Assembly: GCA_002501085.1 (NCBI GenBank)
Contig: DLRL01000073.1
Span: forward strand, 1 to 29,534
Length of the DNA stretch: 29,534 bases
Source of the DNA: Gemmatimonadales bacterium UBA7889
Lineage (GTDB): Bacteria; Gemmatimonadota; Gemmatimonadetes; Longimicrobiales; Gaopeijiaceae
Direction: 5' to 3'
Part shown: positions 7,521 through 15,639 of the stretch, piece after piece
How positions within the stretch are numbered: the first letter of the stretch is position 1
How the letters are laid out: every line of letters begins with the position of its first letter
Notes under the pieces: model-generated
What the model was told of the DNA's origin: nothing
Seen by the model: the letters and a program-made list of their open reading frames with translations, nothing else
Database searches by the model: none
Program-made: the position numbers and the translations under genes

Positions 7521-8084
7521 TCAGTAGGGGTAACCCAAAAGCCTTGGCATTCCGGGCTTCCAGTCCGGTAGCTCAGCCCAGGTATCACGATTTGGCATCA
7601 CCACCATCGGTAGACTCTGGGCGTCGAGTACAGTGCCTTCCGGGATGACATCGTTTATGTCGAGCAAAAAGGCCGTCAGCGAATAGACTTCATCATGGGT
7701 GAGACTTCCTTCGCGATTGAGAGGCATGGCACGGTTGATATAATCCCATACAGTCGTCGCGTATGGCGCTCGGATTGGCAGGACTCGCCCATATGACCAA
7801 GGGTTGGCATCTGAGCCCCTTGAGGACTTTACCAACCTAGGAGCGCGACCCTCTGTTCCGTCTGCTCCGTGGCATCTCGCACACTTCCGCCTATAGGTTA
7901 GCGCGCCTTCCTCGGCGGTTCCGCTCCCCGCCGGGAGTTCCATTCCCGTAGGACTTATGGAGATATCCCAGGCGAGGACTTCATCTGCGCTCGGGGTCCT
8001 TCCCAGCCCAAACGTGGGCGACTGCGCTAGCGCGGCCGCCGGCCCGAGGAGGATCAGGACCGGGAGAAGCTTAAGCGAGTCCAT
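7521..8084 (-). CDS. SoxD-like periplasmic monohaem cytochrome c
   Basis: The start at 8084 (MDSLKLLPVLILLG) yields a signal peptide cut near ALA-Q (20/21) and overlaps the stop of the upstream molybdoenzyme gene by 14 bases. The haem site is CARCH (Cys68, Cys71, His72), with Met120 in YINRAMPLN a likely axial ligand. PYATTVWDYINRAMP, SLTHDEVYSLTAFLL and VVMPNRDTW are characteristic of the cytochrome subunit of sulfane dehydrogenase (SoxD). It should take electrons from the SoxC-like subunit and pass them to the respiratory chain. With 187 residues and one haem it is shorter than diheme SoxD proteins. The alternative is a sulfite-dehydrogenase cytochrome (SorB-type). Confidence 0.85.
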   Translation of the reverse strand: MDSLKLLPVLILLGPAAALAQSPTFGLGRTPSADEVLAWDISISPTGMELPAGSGTAEEGALTYRRKCARCHGADGTEGRAPRLVKSSRGSDANPWSYGRVLPIRAPYATTVWDYINRAMPLNREGSLTHDEVYSLTAFLLDINDVIPEGTVLDAQSLPMVVMPNRDTWAELPDWKPGMPRLLGYPY

Positions 8085-9318
8085 TCGTAACGCTCCCGTT
8101 GCTTTGGACTCTCCAGGGCTGAATGGAATTATCCAGGCCGCCCTTTCGCTGAGCTCGCGTCGGCTGGACTTGGCCCAGCTCGTCCGTGCAGCGCGACATG
8201 AGCATTGCCTCTGATCCGTCCCAAGTCCAGTTGAAGCTGAACGCGGTGTGCGCCATGCGTTGCGGCGTCCCACGGAAGTCGGCGTCCATCCAGTTTTCGC
8301 CACCGTCGGTGGATACTTCCACCCTGCTGACCACCCCGCCACCGGACCAGGCCAAGCCCCTGACCTCGTAGAATCCAGCGCCGGGCAGATCGAGTCCCCC
8401 GGATGGCCACGTGATGACCGACTTCGGTCCGACCTGATAACTCAGGGCGGCCTGGTCGGGGTCCTGACGAAGATGCCCGTAGTCGTTGTAGGTCATGTAG
8501 AACCGGTCGACCACCTTGATTCGACTCAGCCACTTCACGTGGAGGATGCCCTCAAAGCCGGGAACCACGATCCGCAGCGGGAAGCCTTGCTGGGGGCGTA
8601 GGGGTTCGCCGTTCATGGCGTAGGCCACGATGATGTCGTCCATCGCCTTCGCCATCGGAAGGCTCGACGCCCCTCTTACATTCTCCACCCCTTCCGCCAC
8701 GATCCAGGTCCCGTCGGCTTGTACGCCCGCCTCTTCGAGGAGCGTACTCAGGAGGACGCCGGTCCATTCGGCGCAGCTGGTCATCCCGTGCGATTCGATG
8801 AGTCTCCCGCGCCGGGGACTCGAGCCGTTCCCTGCGCACTCGATGAAGTGAAGGCGGGTCACGGAAGGAAAACGCTTCAACTCATCCATGGTGAAGATCA
8901 GCTCACGGTCCACCAAGCCGTGGATCATGAGGCGATGCTTCGCGGGATCGATGGTCGGAACGATTGAGCCACGTGTGGTTCCGAAATAGAAGAGTGAAGA
9001 CGGTGTGATCGCCCCCACCTGCTCCTCGAGCGGAGTCCCTATGTGAAAGACGAGATCGAAGTCGTCGGGCGATGGCCTGCCGTTGACCGGCTCCCGTACC
9101 GACGTCACGTGCTGGGAGCGCTCTCCATAGGCGACCAGTTCGTCACTCGACCAGTCCTGGACCTCTTGTGAGGGAACTTCTTGCGACTGTTCCTCGATAG
9201 ACTGTGCCGATGCTGTTGCTTTGCGGATCACAGGCTCTGCCGCGCCTAGCGTAACACCACCCGCTAATGCGGCGCCGCGTTTGAGGAAGTCCCTGCGATT
9301 AGGTCGCTTCACACCCAT
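8071..9318 (-). CDS. soxC: SoxC-like molybdopterin sulfite/sulfane dehydrogenase subunit
   Basis: This is a sulfite-oxidase-family molybdoenzyme of 415 residues. The start at 9318 follows GAAGGAGAG, better than the ATG 15 bases further upstream. A Tat signal (RRDFLKRGAALAGG, 8-21) shows folded export to the periplasm. The molybdenum ligand is Cys161 in HFIECAGNGSS. SLPMAKAMDDIIVAYAMNGE, the PLRIVVPGFEGILHVKWL stretch and the C-terminal dimerisation domain ending DELGQVQPTRA with IQPWRV match SoxC. SoxC with SoxD oxidises protein-bound sulfane sulfur, and relatives oxidise free sulfite. The overlapping cytochrome gene supports an enzyme-electron acceptor pair. No soxXYZAB genes are visible in the window, so free sulfite is a reasonable alternative substrate. 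Confidence 0.88.
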   Translation of the reverse strand: MGVKRPNRRDFLKRGAALAGGVTLGAAEPVIRKATASAQSIEEQSQEVPSQEVQDWSSDELVAYGERSQHVTSVREPVNGRPSPDDFDLVFHIGTPLEEQVGAITPSSLFYFGTTRGSIVPTIDPAKHRLMIHGLVDRELIFTMDELKRFPSVTRLHFIECAGNGSSPRRGRLIESHGMTSCAEWTGVLLSTLLEEAGVQADGTWIVAEGVENVRGASSLPMAKAMDDIIVAYAMNGEPLRPQQGFPLRIVVPGFEGILHVKWLSRIKVVDRFYMTYNDYGHLRQDPDQAALSYQVGPKSVITWPSGGLDLPGAGFYEVRGLAWSGGGVVSRVEVSTDGGENWMDADFRGTPQRMAHTAFSFNWTWDGSEAMLMSRCTDELGQVQPTRAQRKGGLDNSIQPWRVQSNGSVTNGLA

Positions 9319-9527
9319 GGGTCTCTCCTTCACAGATGAGGTTACCCGAAAATCGTTTCCCGTACTTCGAAAGTATACGCCAAGGATCGTTAAACCAAGA
9401 ACTCTGATTGAGGGTTCAATTCAAGAGGTTTCCTTCAGGTTGTTAGGTTTCCGACTGAGTTGCGGTTCTCGGGGTGTATCGATGCAAACTTAGGGCATGA
9501 AACGCTGATTATGATCGCGGCTCTGCT

Positions 9528-9959
9528 TCAGTTGTTGTTGCGCATGATTTCTTCGGCCTCGAATTGAAAACACTGAGGTCCGGAATCGTGGGCCCACAGA
9601 TTCCTTTCAGAGTTGCTTGAAGTCTCACCAGACACCTGCTCGAAGTTTGCACACAGCTGGTAGTGGATACTGTCTACGGCCTGATAGCCGTACGTCTCTG
9701 AGTTCGCAGGATCAGCGGTTTTGATCCTCACTCCGGGCTCTGCCGTCAGCTCGTCCAGCGATACGGGTAAACGGGAATGCCGTGTCCAGTACAGATCTGT
9801 CGCAGCCACTATCCCCCGTAGGTCCTCTACCCGTCGATCGTCAACCCGACGTGCTCGTTCCTCCATTGGTGATCCGAGGATGGAGAGGCCGACCCCCACC
9901 GCCGCGATGACCGTTATCACCGAAGCTCCAAACAACACAGATCCAGACGAGAGTTTCAT
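9528..9959 (-). CDS. Hypothetical pilin-like membrane-anchored protein, 143 aa
   Basis: One N-terminal helix (residues about 7-29) is followed by a basic, helical segment (RARRVDDRRVEDLRGIVAAT, 35-54) and a small soluble domain with two Cys (about 99 and 129) that could form a disulfide in the ELCANF/LCANF and PQCFQF regions. The layout, with helix then DLRGIVAATDLYWTRHSRLPVSLDELTAEPG, resembles a pilin or pseudopilin body, but no prepilin peptidase site is apparent, so I do not call it a pilin. Its ATG overlaps the stop of the DUF5671-type gene (ATGA), so the two are translationally coupled and likely form a complex. A similar pair occurs in other bacteria, from memory. Function is unknown. 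Confidence 0.68.
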   Translation of the reverse strand: MKLSSGSVLFGASVITVIAAVGVGLSILGSPMEERARRVDDRRVEDLRGIVAATDLYWTRHSRLPVSLDELTAEPGVRIKTADPANSETYGYQAVDSIHYQLCANFEQVSGETSSNSERNLWAHDSGPQCFQFEAEEIMRNNN

Positions 9960-10600
9960 TCAGCGACCTCCTCCTTACGGAGGTCTTGCAGGAAGTATCT
10001 GAATATGGATCCAACGATGGCGCCAACCGTTAGGACTCTCAGAACGAAGCGAGTTGTGATCTCACCGCTGAGGAGGTTGTAGACAATGCCCGTCATGGTA
10101 CCGATCAGGATGCTTGCTGCCACGAACAGTGTGAGATAAGTCAGCCACCGGCGCACTTTCGAGAGTCGACGCCGCGGATCCTGTCTAATGGCGCGCTCGT
10201 TTGTCCGTGAGACAAAAACAAAGATGGGGAACGCCACAACAAGTAAGGAGATCGCCCACCGGATCGCCTCTCGTCTGGCCTCTAATGCGAATGCTGGATC
10301 TACAGAGGGGTCCCGGAAAGCTTGATCGATAAATTGGAAGAGCAGGCTGCCTAGATTGAACGCGCTGACATACAGCGTGCTGAAGAGAACCAGATAGACA
10401 AAGGCCTCGCGTGCGAAAAGGTACGGTTTGGGGCGCGGAACCGGAATTGGAAACCTGATGTCGGCGAATTCTCCTAGGGCGCTTCGAACTTGATCGCGCG
10501 GCCAGCCGGCCTCTAGGAGAGTCTCCTCAAGCTGCTCGCGTGGCAGGCCACGCTCCAGGCCCTCCTTCAGAAAATTCGTAAGCTCTTCGTTAATAGCCAT
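9956..10600 (-). CDS. DUF5671-type membrane protein, 214 aa
   Basis: The start at 10600 follows AAGGAGAG. Residues 1-45 are a small soluble helical domain (LKEGLERGLPREQLEETLLEAGW) of the kind that binds a partner, then PIPVPRPKPY introduces four membrane helices at about 65-90, 112-131, 152-175 and 184-204. The middle part (REAFVYLVLFSTLYVSAFNLGSLLF) matches the DUF5671 domain as I remember it. No enzymatic residues are evident and the function is unknown. It shares a four-base overlap with the downstream pilin-like gene. It is divergent from the membrane protein gene at 10823, with 222 bases between them that should carry both promoters. Confidence 0.75.
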   Translation of the reverse strand: MAINEELTNFLKEGLERGLPREQLEETLLEAGWPRDQVRSALGEFADIRFPIPVPRPKPYLFAREAFVYLVLFSTLYVSAFNLGSLLFQFIDQAFRDPSVDPAFALEARREAIRWAISLLVVAFPIFVFVSRTNERAIRQDPRRRLSKVRRWLTYLTLFVAASILIGTMTGIVYNLLSGEITTRFVLRVLTVGAIVGSIFRYFLQDLRKEEVAE

Positions 10601-10822
10601 CGGCTCTCCTTCCGGCACACTTGGGGACGCTGTCTTGAGTGTGCGATATGGAAGGTAACTTCAAAGGGTAGTCCGAAATCAGACAGGGGGAGTCCTTATC
10701 GAGAGTGGAAATTCAGTTCTCTGTTGTCCTGCTTTCCCCGTTGAGTTGCGGATTATTTGAGGTTAGAGGCATTCTTGGGGTATGGGATACCCGCAGTAGT
10801 TCACCTTCAGGGAGTTCGTTTT

Positions 10823-11197
10823 ATGACAGACAGAATGAAACCCATCCTCGGTGTCATAGCGGTAAACCTAGCAATCTGGTATGCCCTCATGTTCTTGGCG
10901 GGTGACTGGTTAATGCAGTTGGGGTTCGCCGGTGATGGCAGCTTGGATGTGCTAGGTCCGGTCACTATACCAGTCTACGTCGTACTCCTAACACTTTTTT
11001 ACGACACGGTTATTCAGATCACGGGTGCAAGCGCAATGACTGTGGCAATGGTCTTGGGCGTTTCAGAGATCATGGCCACTGAAGTACTCTTCGTCATGGT
11101 AGCAGGTACGGTCTTCACTACTGCTCTGATAACGGCTGGGTTGAACCTTCTCTTTTGGTGGGCGAGCGGGACTGTGTACGGCAAACTATCCGAATAG
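10823..11197 (+). CDS. Hypothetical four-helix membrane protein, 124 aa
   Basis: The start at 10823 is preceded by GGGAG nine bases upstream, while an in-frame extension to 10757 lacks coding character. Four hydrophobic helices are visible at about residues 8-26, 45-66, 73-92 and 96-114, separated by short loops. I recognise no family motif. The short loops and the GASAMTVAMVLGVSEIMATE segment suggest a small integral membrane protein rather than a transporter with a soluble domain. The next genes on the same strand, a possible 30-residue peptide and a DUF2164 protein, may be co-transcribed. Confidence 0.62.
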   Translation: MTDRMKPILGVIAVNLAIWYALMFLAGDWLMQLGFAGDGSLDVLGPVTIPVYVVLLTLFYDTVIQITGASAMTVAMVLGVSEIMATEVLFVMVAGTVFTTALITAGLNLLFWWASGTVYGKLSE

Positions 11198-11243
11198 GCA
11201 TCACATCTAGTTCTTATGTGAATACCGATACCCAAAGCCGCAG

Positions 11244-11336
11244 ATGGTAGTGAAATTGATTGTGTTGCTGGGGTTCGCCGTATGTCTGCTTTGGGGTTCG
11301 TGGTGGTTAATGAAGCAGACCTTCTGGATAGTGTGA
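11244..11336 (+). CDS. Possible single-helix micropeptide, 30 aa
   Basis: This is a very short frame with ATG at 11244 and TGA at 11334-11336. The product is almost entirely one hydrophobic helix with four Trp residues (VLLGFAVCLLWGSWWLM), the look of a small membrane peptide. There is no clear ribosome site upstream, so it may not be translated. It fills most of the gap between the four-helix protein and the DUF2164 gene. Confidence 0.25.
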   Translation: MVVKLIVLLGFAVCLLWGSWWLMKQTFWIV

Positions 11337-11370
11337 TTGCGCCCAGCGTGTGACAGACTAATGAGGAGGC

Positions 11371-11616
11371 ATGTTGGCGATTGAAATCAAAGAGGCACGC
11401 AGGGAGAGCTTGGTCTCCGGTCTTCAAGTCTTCTTTCTAGAGACTTTTGAGGAAGATCTTTCCGCATTTCGGGCCGAACAGTTGCTTGGTTTTTTTCTCT
11501 CAGCGGTGGGTCCGGCGATTTATAATCAGGCGCTCGAAGATGCTCGGATTTTCATGCAAGAGAAGCTGGATGATCTGGATGCGGATGTGCATGAACCCGA
11601 TGCTTTTATTCAGTAG
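11371..11616 (+). CDS. DUF2164 family protein, 81 aa
   Basis: The product matches the DUF2164 pattern closely: an N-terminal IEIKEARRESLVSGLQVFF helix, an acidic turn EEDLSAFRAEQLLGFFL, then VGPAIYNQALEDARIFMQEK and an acidic tail. The family is small, soluble and cytoplasmic, with unknown function. A strong purine stretch (GAGGAGG, 11363-11369) lies almost against the ATG at 11371. A TTG at 11374 would have slightly better spacing, so the first residue is uncertain. The gene converges on the SLC13-type permease gene, with 37 bases between their stops. Confidence 0.88.
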   Translation: MLAIEIKEARRESLVSGLQVFFLETFEEDLSAFRAEQLLGFFLSAVGPAIYNQALEDARIFMQEKLDDLDADVHEPDAFIQ

Positions 11617-11653
11617 ACCCCAGTGCACTTAACCCGATATCGGCCACCATCTT

Positions 11654-13432
11654 TCAGCCATAGAGAGGCCAGAACCAGGGAATCAAGAGGGTACCTAAGA
11701 CCCAGAATATGAGTGTGAGTGGTGTCCCCACCCGAATGAAATCTTTGAACCGGTACTGGCCGGGTCCATAGATCATCGTGTTCGTTTGGTACCCAACGGG
11801 TGTCATAAAGCTCGATGACGCTGCAAACATGACTGCGAACATAAAGGTTCGCGGATTTGCGTCGATGGAATAGGCTGTCGTGATAGCGACCGGGATCAAT
11901 AGCGCAACTGTCGCTTGGTTCGACATCACTGCCGTGAGCACCATGGTTACGCCAAAAAATGCTGCGACTAGCGCGACAGGTCCCATTGTCCCGAATACAT
12001 CAATGATTCCCTCCGCCAACATGGCTGAAGTGCCGGTTTTTTCCATTGCGACGCTCAATGCAAGCATGCCCGCCAGTAGGAAAAGCACATTCCACTCGAT
12101 GGCCGCATAAGCTTCTTCCATCGAAATACACCGGCTCAGCACTATCAGCAGAGCGCCCGTGGCCGCTGCACTCGCAATAGACAGCCACCCGAACGCTGCG
12201 CTTACCACGACTGAGACTATAATAACGAGGCCTTTAACAGCTTTAGCTCCGTCGAAACGAGGGATTCCGGCGCTGGACGCGAGCAAGAACACACGCTGCT
12301 GGATGAGATAAGCAATCCGGGAGTCCGGCACCTCGATCAGCAGCGTATCTCCCGACATCAACTTGGTGTTCTGTAACTCGCCATGTCTCAGCGCTCCGTG
12401 GTGGCGGATAGCAAGCACAGAGACTCCGTAGTTCTTCCGTGGATTCGACTCGACTAGGGAGCGTCCAGCAAGCGGTGAACTAGGACCGACTATCGCCTCA
12501 ACGAGCTTACTGTCTTTGGATTCTAGGTCCTTGTCTCGCCACTTCATGTGCATTCCTAATGTTGCGTGCGCTCGCTCTTTTAGCTCATTGATTGTTCGGA
12601 GATCCCCCTTGATTCGAAGAAGATCGTGTTCGCGCAGTATGGTCTTAGGAGTCGGGCGAAGGGTGTCCTCACCCCTTATGATCTGGAGAACTTCGATGTC
12701 GAACTCTTCAAGGAGTGGAGCTGATGCGAGCGACTGGCCGACCAACGGGGATTCCTCATGCAACTGGAGTTCTGTCAGGTAGTCGCCCAGACCGAAGGTT
12801 TGTGTGAGATCTCCTGCCGTTCGATGCTCTGGAATGATTTTTCTACCGACGGTCATCATGTAGATGACCCCTACGGCAAAGAAAATCAGGCCCAGCTTGC
12901 TGAATTCGAACATGCCGAACGGTTCAAGCCCCGCGGTTTGGGCCATTGAACTTGCCAGGATGTTGGTCGAGGTCCCGAGAACGGTGCACATACCCCCAAA
13001 CATGGAAGCGAATGAGAGGGGCATCAGAAGTTTGGAGGGGCTGGTACTTACCCGCTGAGCAACCACCATGGTGACAGGGATCAGGATCGCCACTGTAGCC
13101 GTGTTATTCAGGAAGAACGAGAGTACGCCCACACCCAGCATCATCACCAACAGCATCAGCGTGGAACTACGTCGGGCCAGTCTGCGAAGTGCTCTACCTA
13201 GGAAGTTTACCGCACCAGCACGGAACAGTCCGGCACTGAGCACGAACATTGCTCCAACCGTGATGGTTGCAGGATTGGCGAAACCATTGAAGCCCTCGGC
13301 CGGTGTGAGAATCCCGGAGACGAGAAGCACGACCATCACCAAGACTGCCACGACATCTGTGGAGAATTTCTCAGTGACAAACAGCACTACTGCAACGAGT
13401 GTCAGGGCCAGTACAAACCCTATTTCCCACAT
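11654..13432 (-). CDS. SLC13-family permease with two TrkA-C domains
   Basis: This is a 592-residue secondary transporter of the divalent anion:sodium symporter type (bacterial relatives take up sulfate or carboxylates). Two inverted membrane halves flank a cytoplasmic pair of TrkA-C (RCK_C) domains at about residues 205-385, with motifs such as LVGQSLASAPLLEEF, REHDLLRIKGDL and PLAGRSLVESNPRKNYGVS. The helical hairpins carry LSFFLNNTATVAILIP (104-119) in the first half and VMSNQATVALLIPVA in the second, the expected ion/substrate sites. The ATG at 13432 shares one base with the stop of the CPBP gene (TGATG), so translation is coupled. A GTG three bases upstream is also possible. The substrate is not readable from sequence. 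Sulfate would fit the nearby sulfur oxidation genes but this is speculative. Confidence 0.88.
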   Translation of the reverse strand: MWEIGFVLALTLVAVVLFVTEKFSTDVVAVLVMVVLLVSGILTPAEGFNGFANPATITVGAMFVLSAGLFRAGAVNFLGRALRRLARRSSTLMLLVMMLGVGVLSFFLNNTATVAILIPVTMVVAQRVSTSPSKLLMPLSFASMFGGMCTVLGTSTNILASSMAQTAGLEPFGMFEFSKLGLIFFAVGVIYMMTVGRKIIPEHRTAGDLTQTFGLGDYLTELQLHEESPLVGQSLASAPLLEEFDIEVLQIIRGEDTLRPTPKTILREHDLLRIKGDLRTINELKERAHATLGMHMKWRDKDLESKDSKLVEAIVGPSSPLAGRSLVESNPRKNYGVSVLAIRHHGALRHGELQNTKLMSGDTLLIEVPDSRIAYLIQQRVFLLASSAGIPRFDGAKAVKGLVIIVSVVVSAAFGWLSIASAAATGALLIVLSRCISMEEAYAAIEWNVLFLLAGMLALSVAMEKTGTSAMLAEGIIDVFGTMGPVALVAAFFGVTMVLTAVMSNQATVALLIPVAITTAYSIDANPRTFMFAVMFAASSSFMTPVGYQTNTMIYGPGQYRFKDFIRVGTPLTLIFWVLGTLLIPWFWPLYG

Positions 13433-14352
13433 CACTTGTTCCCCCTTTGCCTCATTCTAGAGTGGGCCAGTGAATTTGATGACTCTGCGGTGGGTCCGGG
13501 GCGAAGCCACGGGCCCGACCATAGGGCAATGGATGCTAACAAAAGCACCAAGGCAGCGATCAAGCTGGCTTCGGGTCCAAACCCTCCTCCACTCAGCCAT
13601 TCTGGACCAACAGGGTGGCCTTCATAGTAAGGTGCGTCCACCAACTCCAATCCACTGACACGTACATCTGCTAGATAACCCAGGGTCCAGTTCCATCCTA
13701 GGTGCACGCCTGTAGCCCACCATAGGCTGAGTGTTTTGAGGTATACCACCCCGAGCAACACACCAGCCAGTGTGACATTGATGAGCGGCACCCATCCAGC
13801 GTCGGGGTTCGAGAGGTGAAGCGCTCCAAAAATTATGGCAGTTATGGTGATCGCGGCCCCAACACCCCAAGACTCGACTACCGCCTGAAAGGGGTAGCCC
13901 CTAACGAATGCCTCTTCTGATGCGGCTGGGATCGCGAAGAAAGCCAGAGCTGAAAATGCTCCTAGTAGCCACCCAGAAATAGTGCCGCTTTCAGAGGTCC
14001 ACCTCACGCCTCCCAAAAGGAATATTGCGGTGATTACAGCCACCCCTATTCCAATCCCAAGGGCTACCCCCCGAATTGACTCCTTTATTGCGTCACTGGA
14101 AAAGTAGAAACCGAGTGCGGAAAAGCCCCGCTTATCACGAGTTAGCAGCCACCATCCTGCTAAAATAGAACCCAGCAAGATTCCCACTGATGAACCGAGA
14201 TCAGTGGGGGTGCCAGATAAGTAGATATCAAGGAAGAGGACAGGAACGGCTATTGAGAGAGCGAGGATCAAGAAGAGGAAAAGCCGCCACCCAAGACGTA
14301 ATCTGCCGTCGGGCCCGGCAAGAATACGCAACAGAACTGTCTTGGCTCTCAT
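13432..14352 (-). CDS. CPBP-family intramembrane metalloprotease (CAAX protease / bacteriocin-processing type)
   Basis: This 306-residue membrane protein has about eight hydrophobic segments and all three signature motifs of the CPBP (Abi) family: EEAFVRG (Glu146, Glu147, Arg151), FGALH (Phe175, His179) and HLGWN (His217, Asn221). Members cleave membrane-embedded or prenylated substrates, or mature peptides. The substrate here is unknown. The gene is translationally coupled to the downstream SLC13-type permease by a TGATG overlap, an odd pairing that may only reflect shared expression. No clear ribosome site precedes the ATG at 14352. The gene is divergent from the NHL-repeat gene, with 81 bases between them. 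Confidence 0.88.
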   Translation of the reverse strand: MRAKTVLLRILAGPDGRLRLGWRLFLFLILALSIAVPVLFLDIYLSGTPTDLGSSVGILLGSILAGWWLLTRDKRGFSALGFYFSSDAIKESIRGVALGIGIGVAVITAIFLLGGVRWTSESGTISGWLLGAFSALAFFAIPAASEEAFVRGYPFQAVVESWGVGAAITITAIIFGALHLSNPDAGWVPLINVTLAGVLLGVVYLKTLSLWWATGVHLGWNWTLGYLADVRVSGLELVDAPYYEGHPVGPEWLSGGGFGPEASLIAALVLLLASIALWSGPWLRPGPTAESSNSLAHSRMRQRGNK

Positions 14353-14433
14353 AGCTTACGTCTCATAATTACAGTTGCAGGACTTACTATAGCCGTTCAA
14401 CCTTGCATGGTTCCCACGGGTTAGATACTCCCT

Positions 14434-15567
14434 ATGGTCAACTACACGCGCCGCCGATTTCTTCAAACCGGGTTGCTAGCCACTGTCATGGGCATGCACC
14501 CGCGGCCTGCCTTCGCCCGACAGGGCCAGGTCCGTACGATTGCGGGGACCGGAGTTGCCGGATATGAACCGGAAGGCCAGCAGGGCCTACAGGGGTCTCA
14601 GACCCCTGTAAACAACCCATATGGCGTGGTCGTTGGCCCTGATGGTGCCCTATACTTCTGCGAGGTTGATACCGGACGAACTCGTAGGTTGGATCTGGGC
14701 ACGGAACGCCTGACTACGATTGCCGGCAACGGCGAGAAAGCTTACACCGGAGATGGTGGGCCGGCGCTGAACGCCTCTTTCTCGGCTCCGCACGAGATCC
14801 GTTTCGATCCAGACGGCAATCTATTTGTGGTCGAACGGGATGCGCATGTAGTCCGCAGGATTGATGCTCAAACTGGACTCGTGTCCACCGTAGCGGGTAC
14901 GGGCGAGGCGGGTTTCTCAGGCGACGGTGGGCCGGCTGCCGAGGCACAGCTCCGACAACCGCACAGCATCGCTTTTGATGCTGAGGGTCACCTGCTCGTG
15001 TGCGACATCGGTAACGGGCGCGTTCGCGATGTAAATATGAATACCGGCACAATTGTGACGCTCTCTGGCACAGGAGAGCGAGGAACCACACCGGATGAGG
15101 CCCCGCTCGCGGGCACAACACTAAGGGGCCCCCGTTCCATTGATACCGATGATCAGGGCAACGCCTACCTCGTGCTACGCGAGGGAAACGCAGTGCTTCA
15201 GCTCGACCTAGGGGCGAGACGTCTTTACCGGATTGCTGGAACTGGCGAGAGAGGTTTTACGGGAGACGGAGGGCCAGCAATGACTGCGACCTTCAACGGA
15301 CCTAAGGGCATCGCGTACTCAGTTGCCGATCACAGCCTGTATATAGTCGATACGGAAAACCATGTGATCCGTCGTATGAGCTTGGACACAGGGCTGATCG
15401 AGACGGTTCTCGGAACGGGCGAGAGGGGCGATGGCCCGGACGGGGATCCCCATCAGTGTCGGCTTGATCGTCCGCACGGTGTGTGCGTCCATGAGGGAGT
15501 CGTCTACGTAACAGACAGCGAAAGTCATCGGGTCCGGGCGCTCGATTTTACTGGAGCGCCTCGCTGA
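14434..15567 (+). CDS. Exported NHL-repeat beta-propeller protein, 377 aa
   Basis: A Tat-like signal (TRRRFLQTGLLATVMG, residues 5-20, with cleavage near AFA-R) is followed by about six NHL blades. Repeating units read TIAGTG-x-G-[FY]-x-GDGGPA near the end of each blade, as in TIAGNGEKAYTGDGGPA, TVAGTGEAGFSGDGGPA and RIAGTGERGFTGDGGPA, alternating with PHEIRFDPDGNLFVVE and PHSIAFDAEGHLLVCD. NHL propellers act as binding scaffolds or, in some cases, as lyases. No catalytic residues can be named here. The regular GDGGPA loops could coordinate calcium (inference). It is followed 72 bases later by a small membrane protein gene. Confidence 0.88.
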   Translation: MVNYTRRRFLQTGLLATVMGMHPRPAFARQGQVRTIAGTGVAGYEPEGQQGLQGSQTPVNNPYGVVVGPDGALYFCEVDTGRTRRLDLGTERLTTIAGNGEKAYTGDGGPALNASFSAPHEIRFDPDGNLFVVERDAHVVRRIDAQTGLVSTVAGTGEAGFSGDGGPAAEAQLRQPHSIAFDAEGHLLVCDIGNGRVRDVNMNTGTIVTLSGTGERGTTPDEAPLAGTTLRGPRSIDTDDQGNAYLVLREGNAVLQLDLGARRLYRIAGTGERGFTGDGGPAMTATFNGPKGIAYSVADHSLYIVDTENHVIRRMSLDTGLIETVLGTGERGDGPDGDPHQCRLDRPHGVCVHEGVVYVTDSESHRVRALDFTGAPR

Positions 15568-15639
15568 CTTATATACAAGGGGTCGCGGTTAAGCTGTAGT
15601 TCAGTCATTTGTTGCGAAACATCAACGAGAGGTCGTCAT

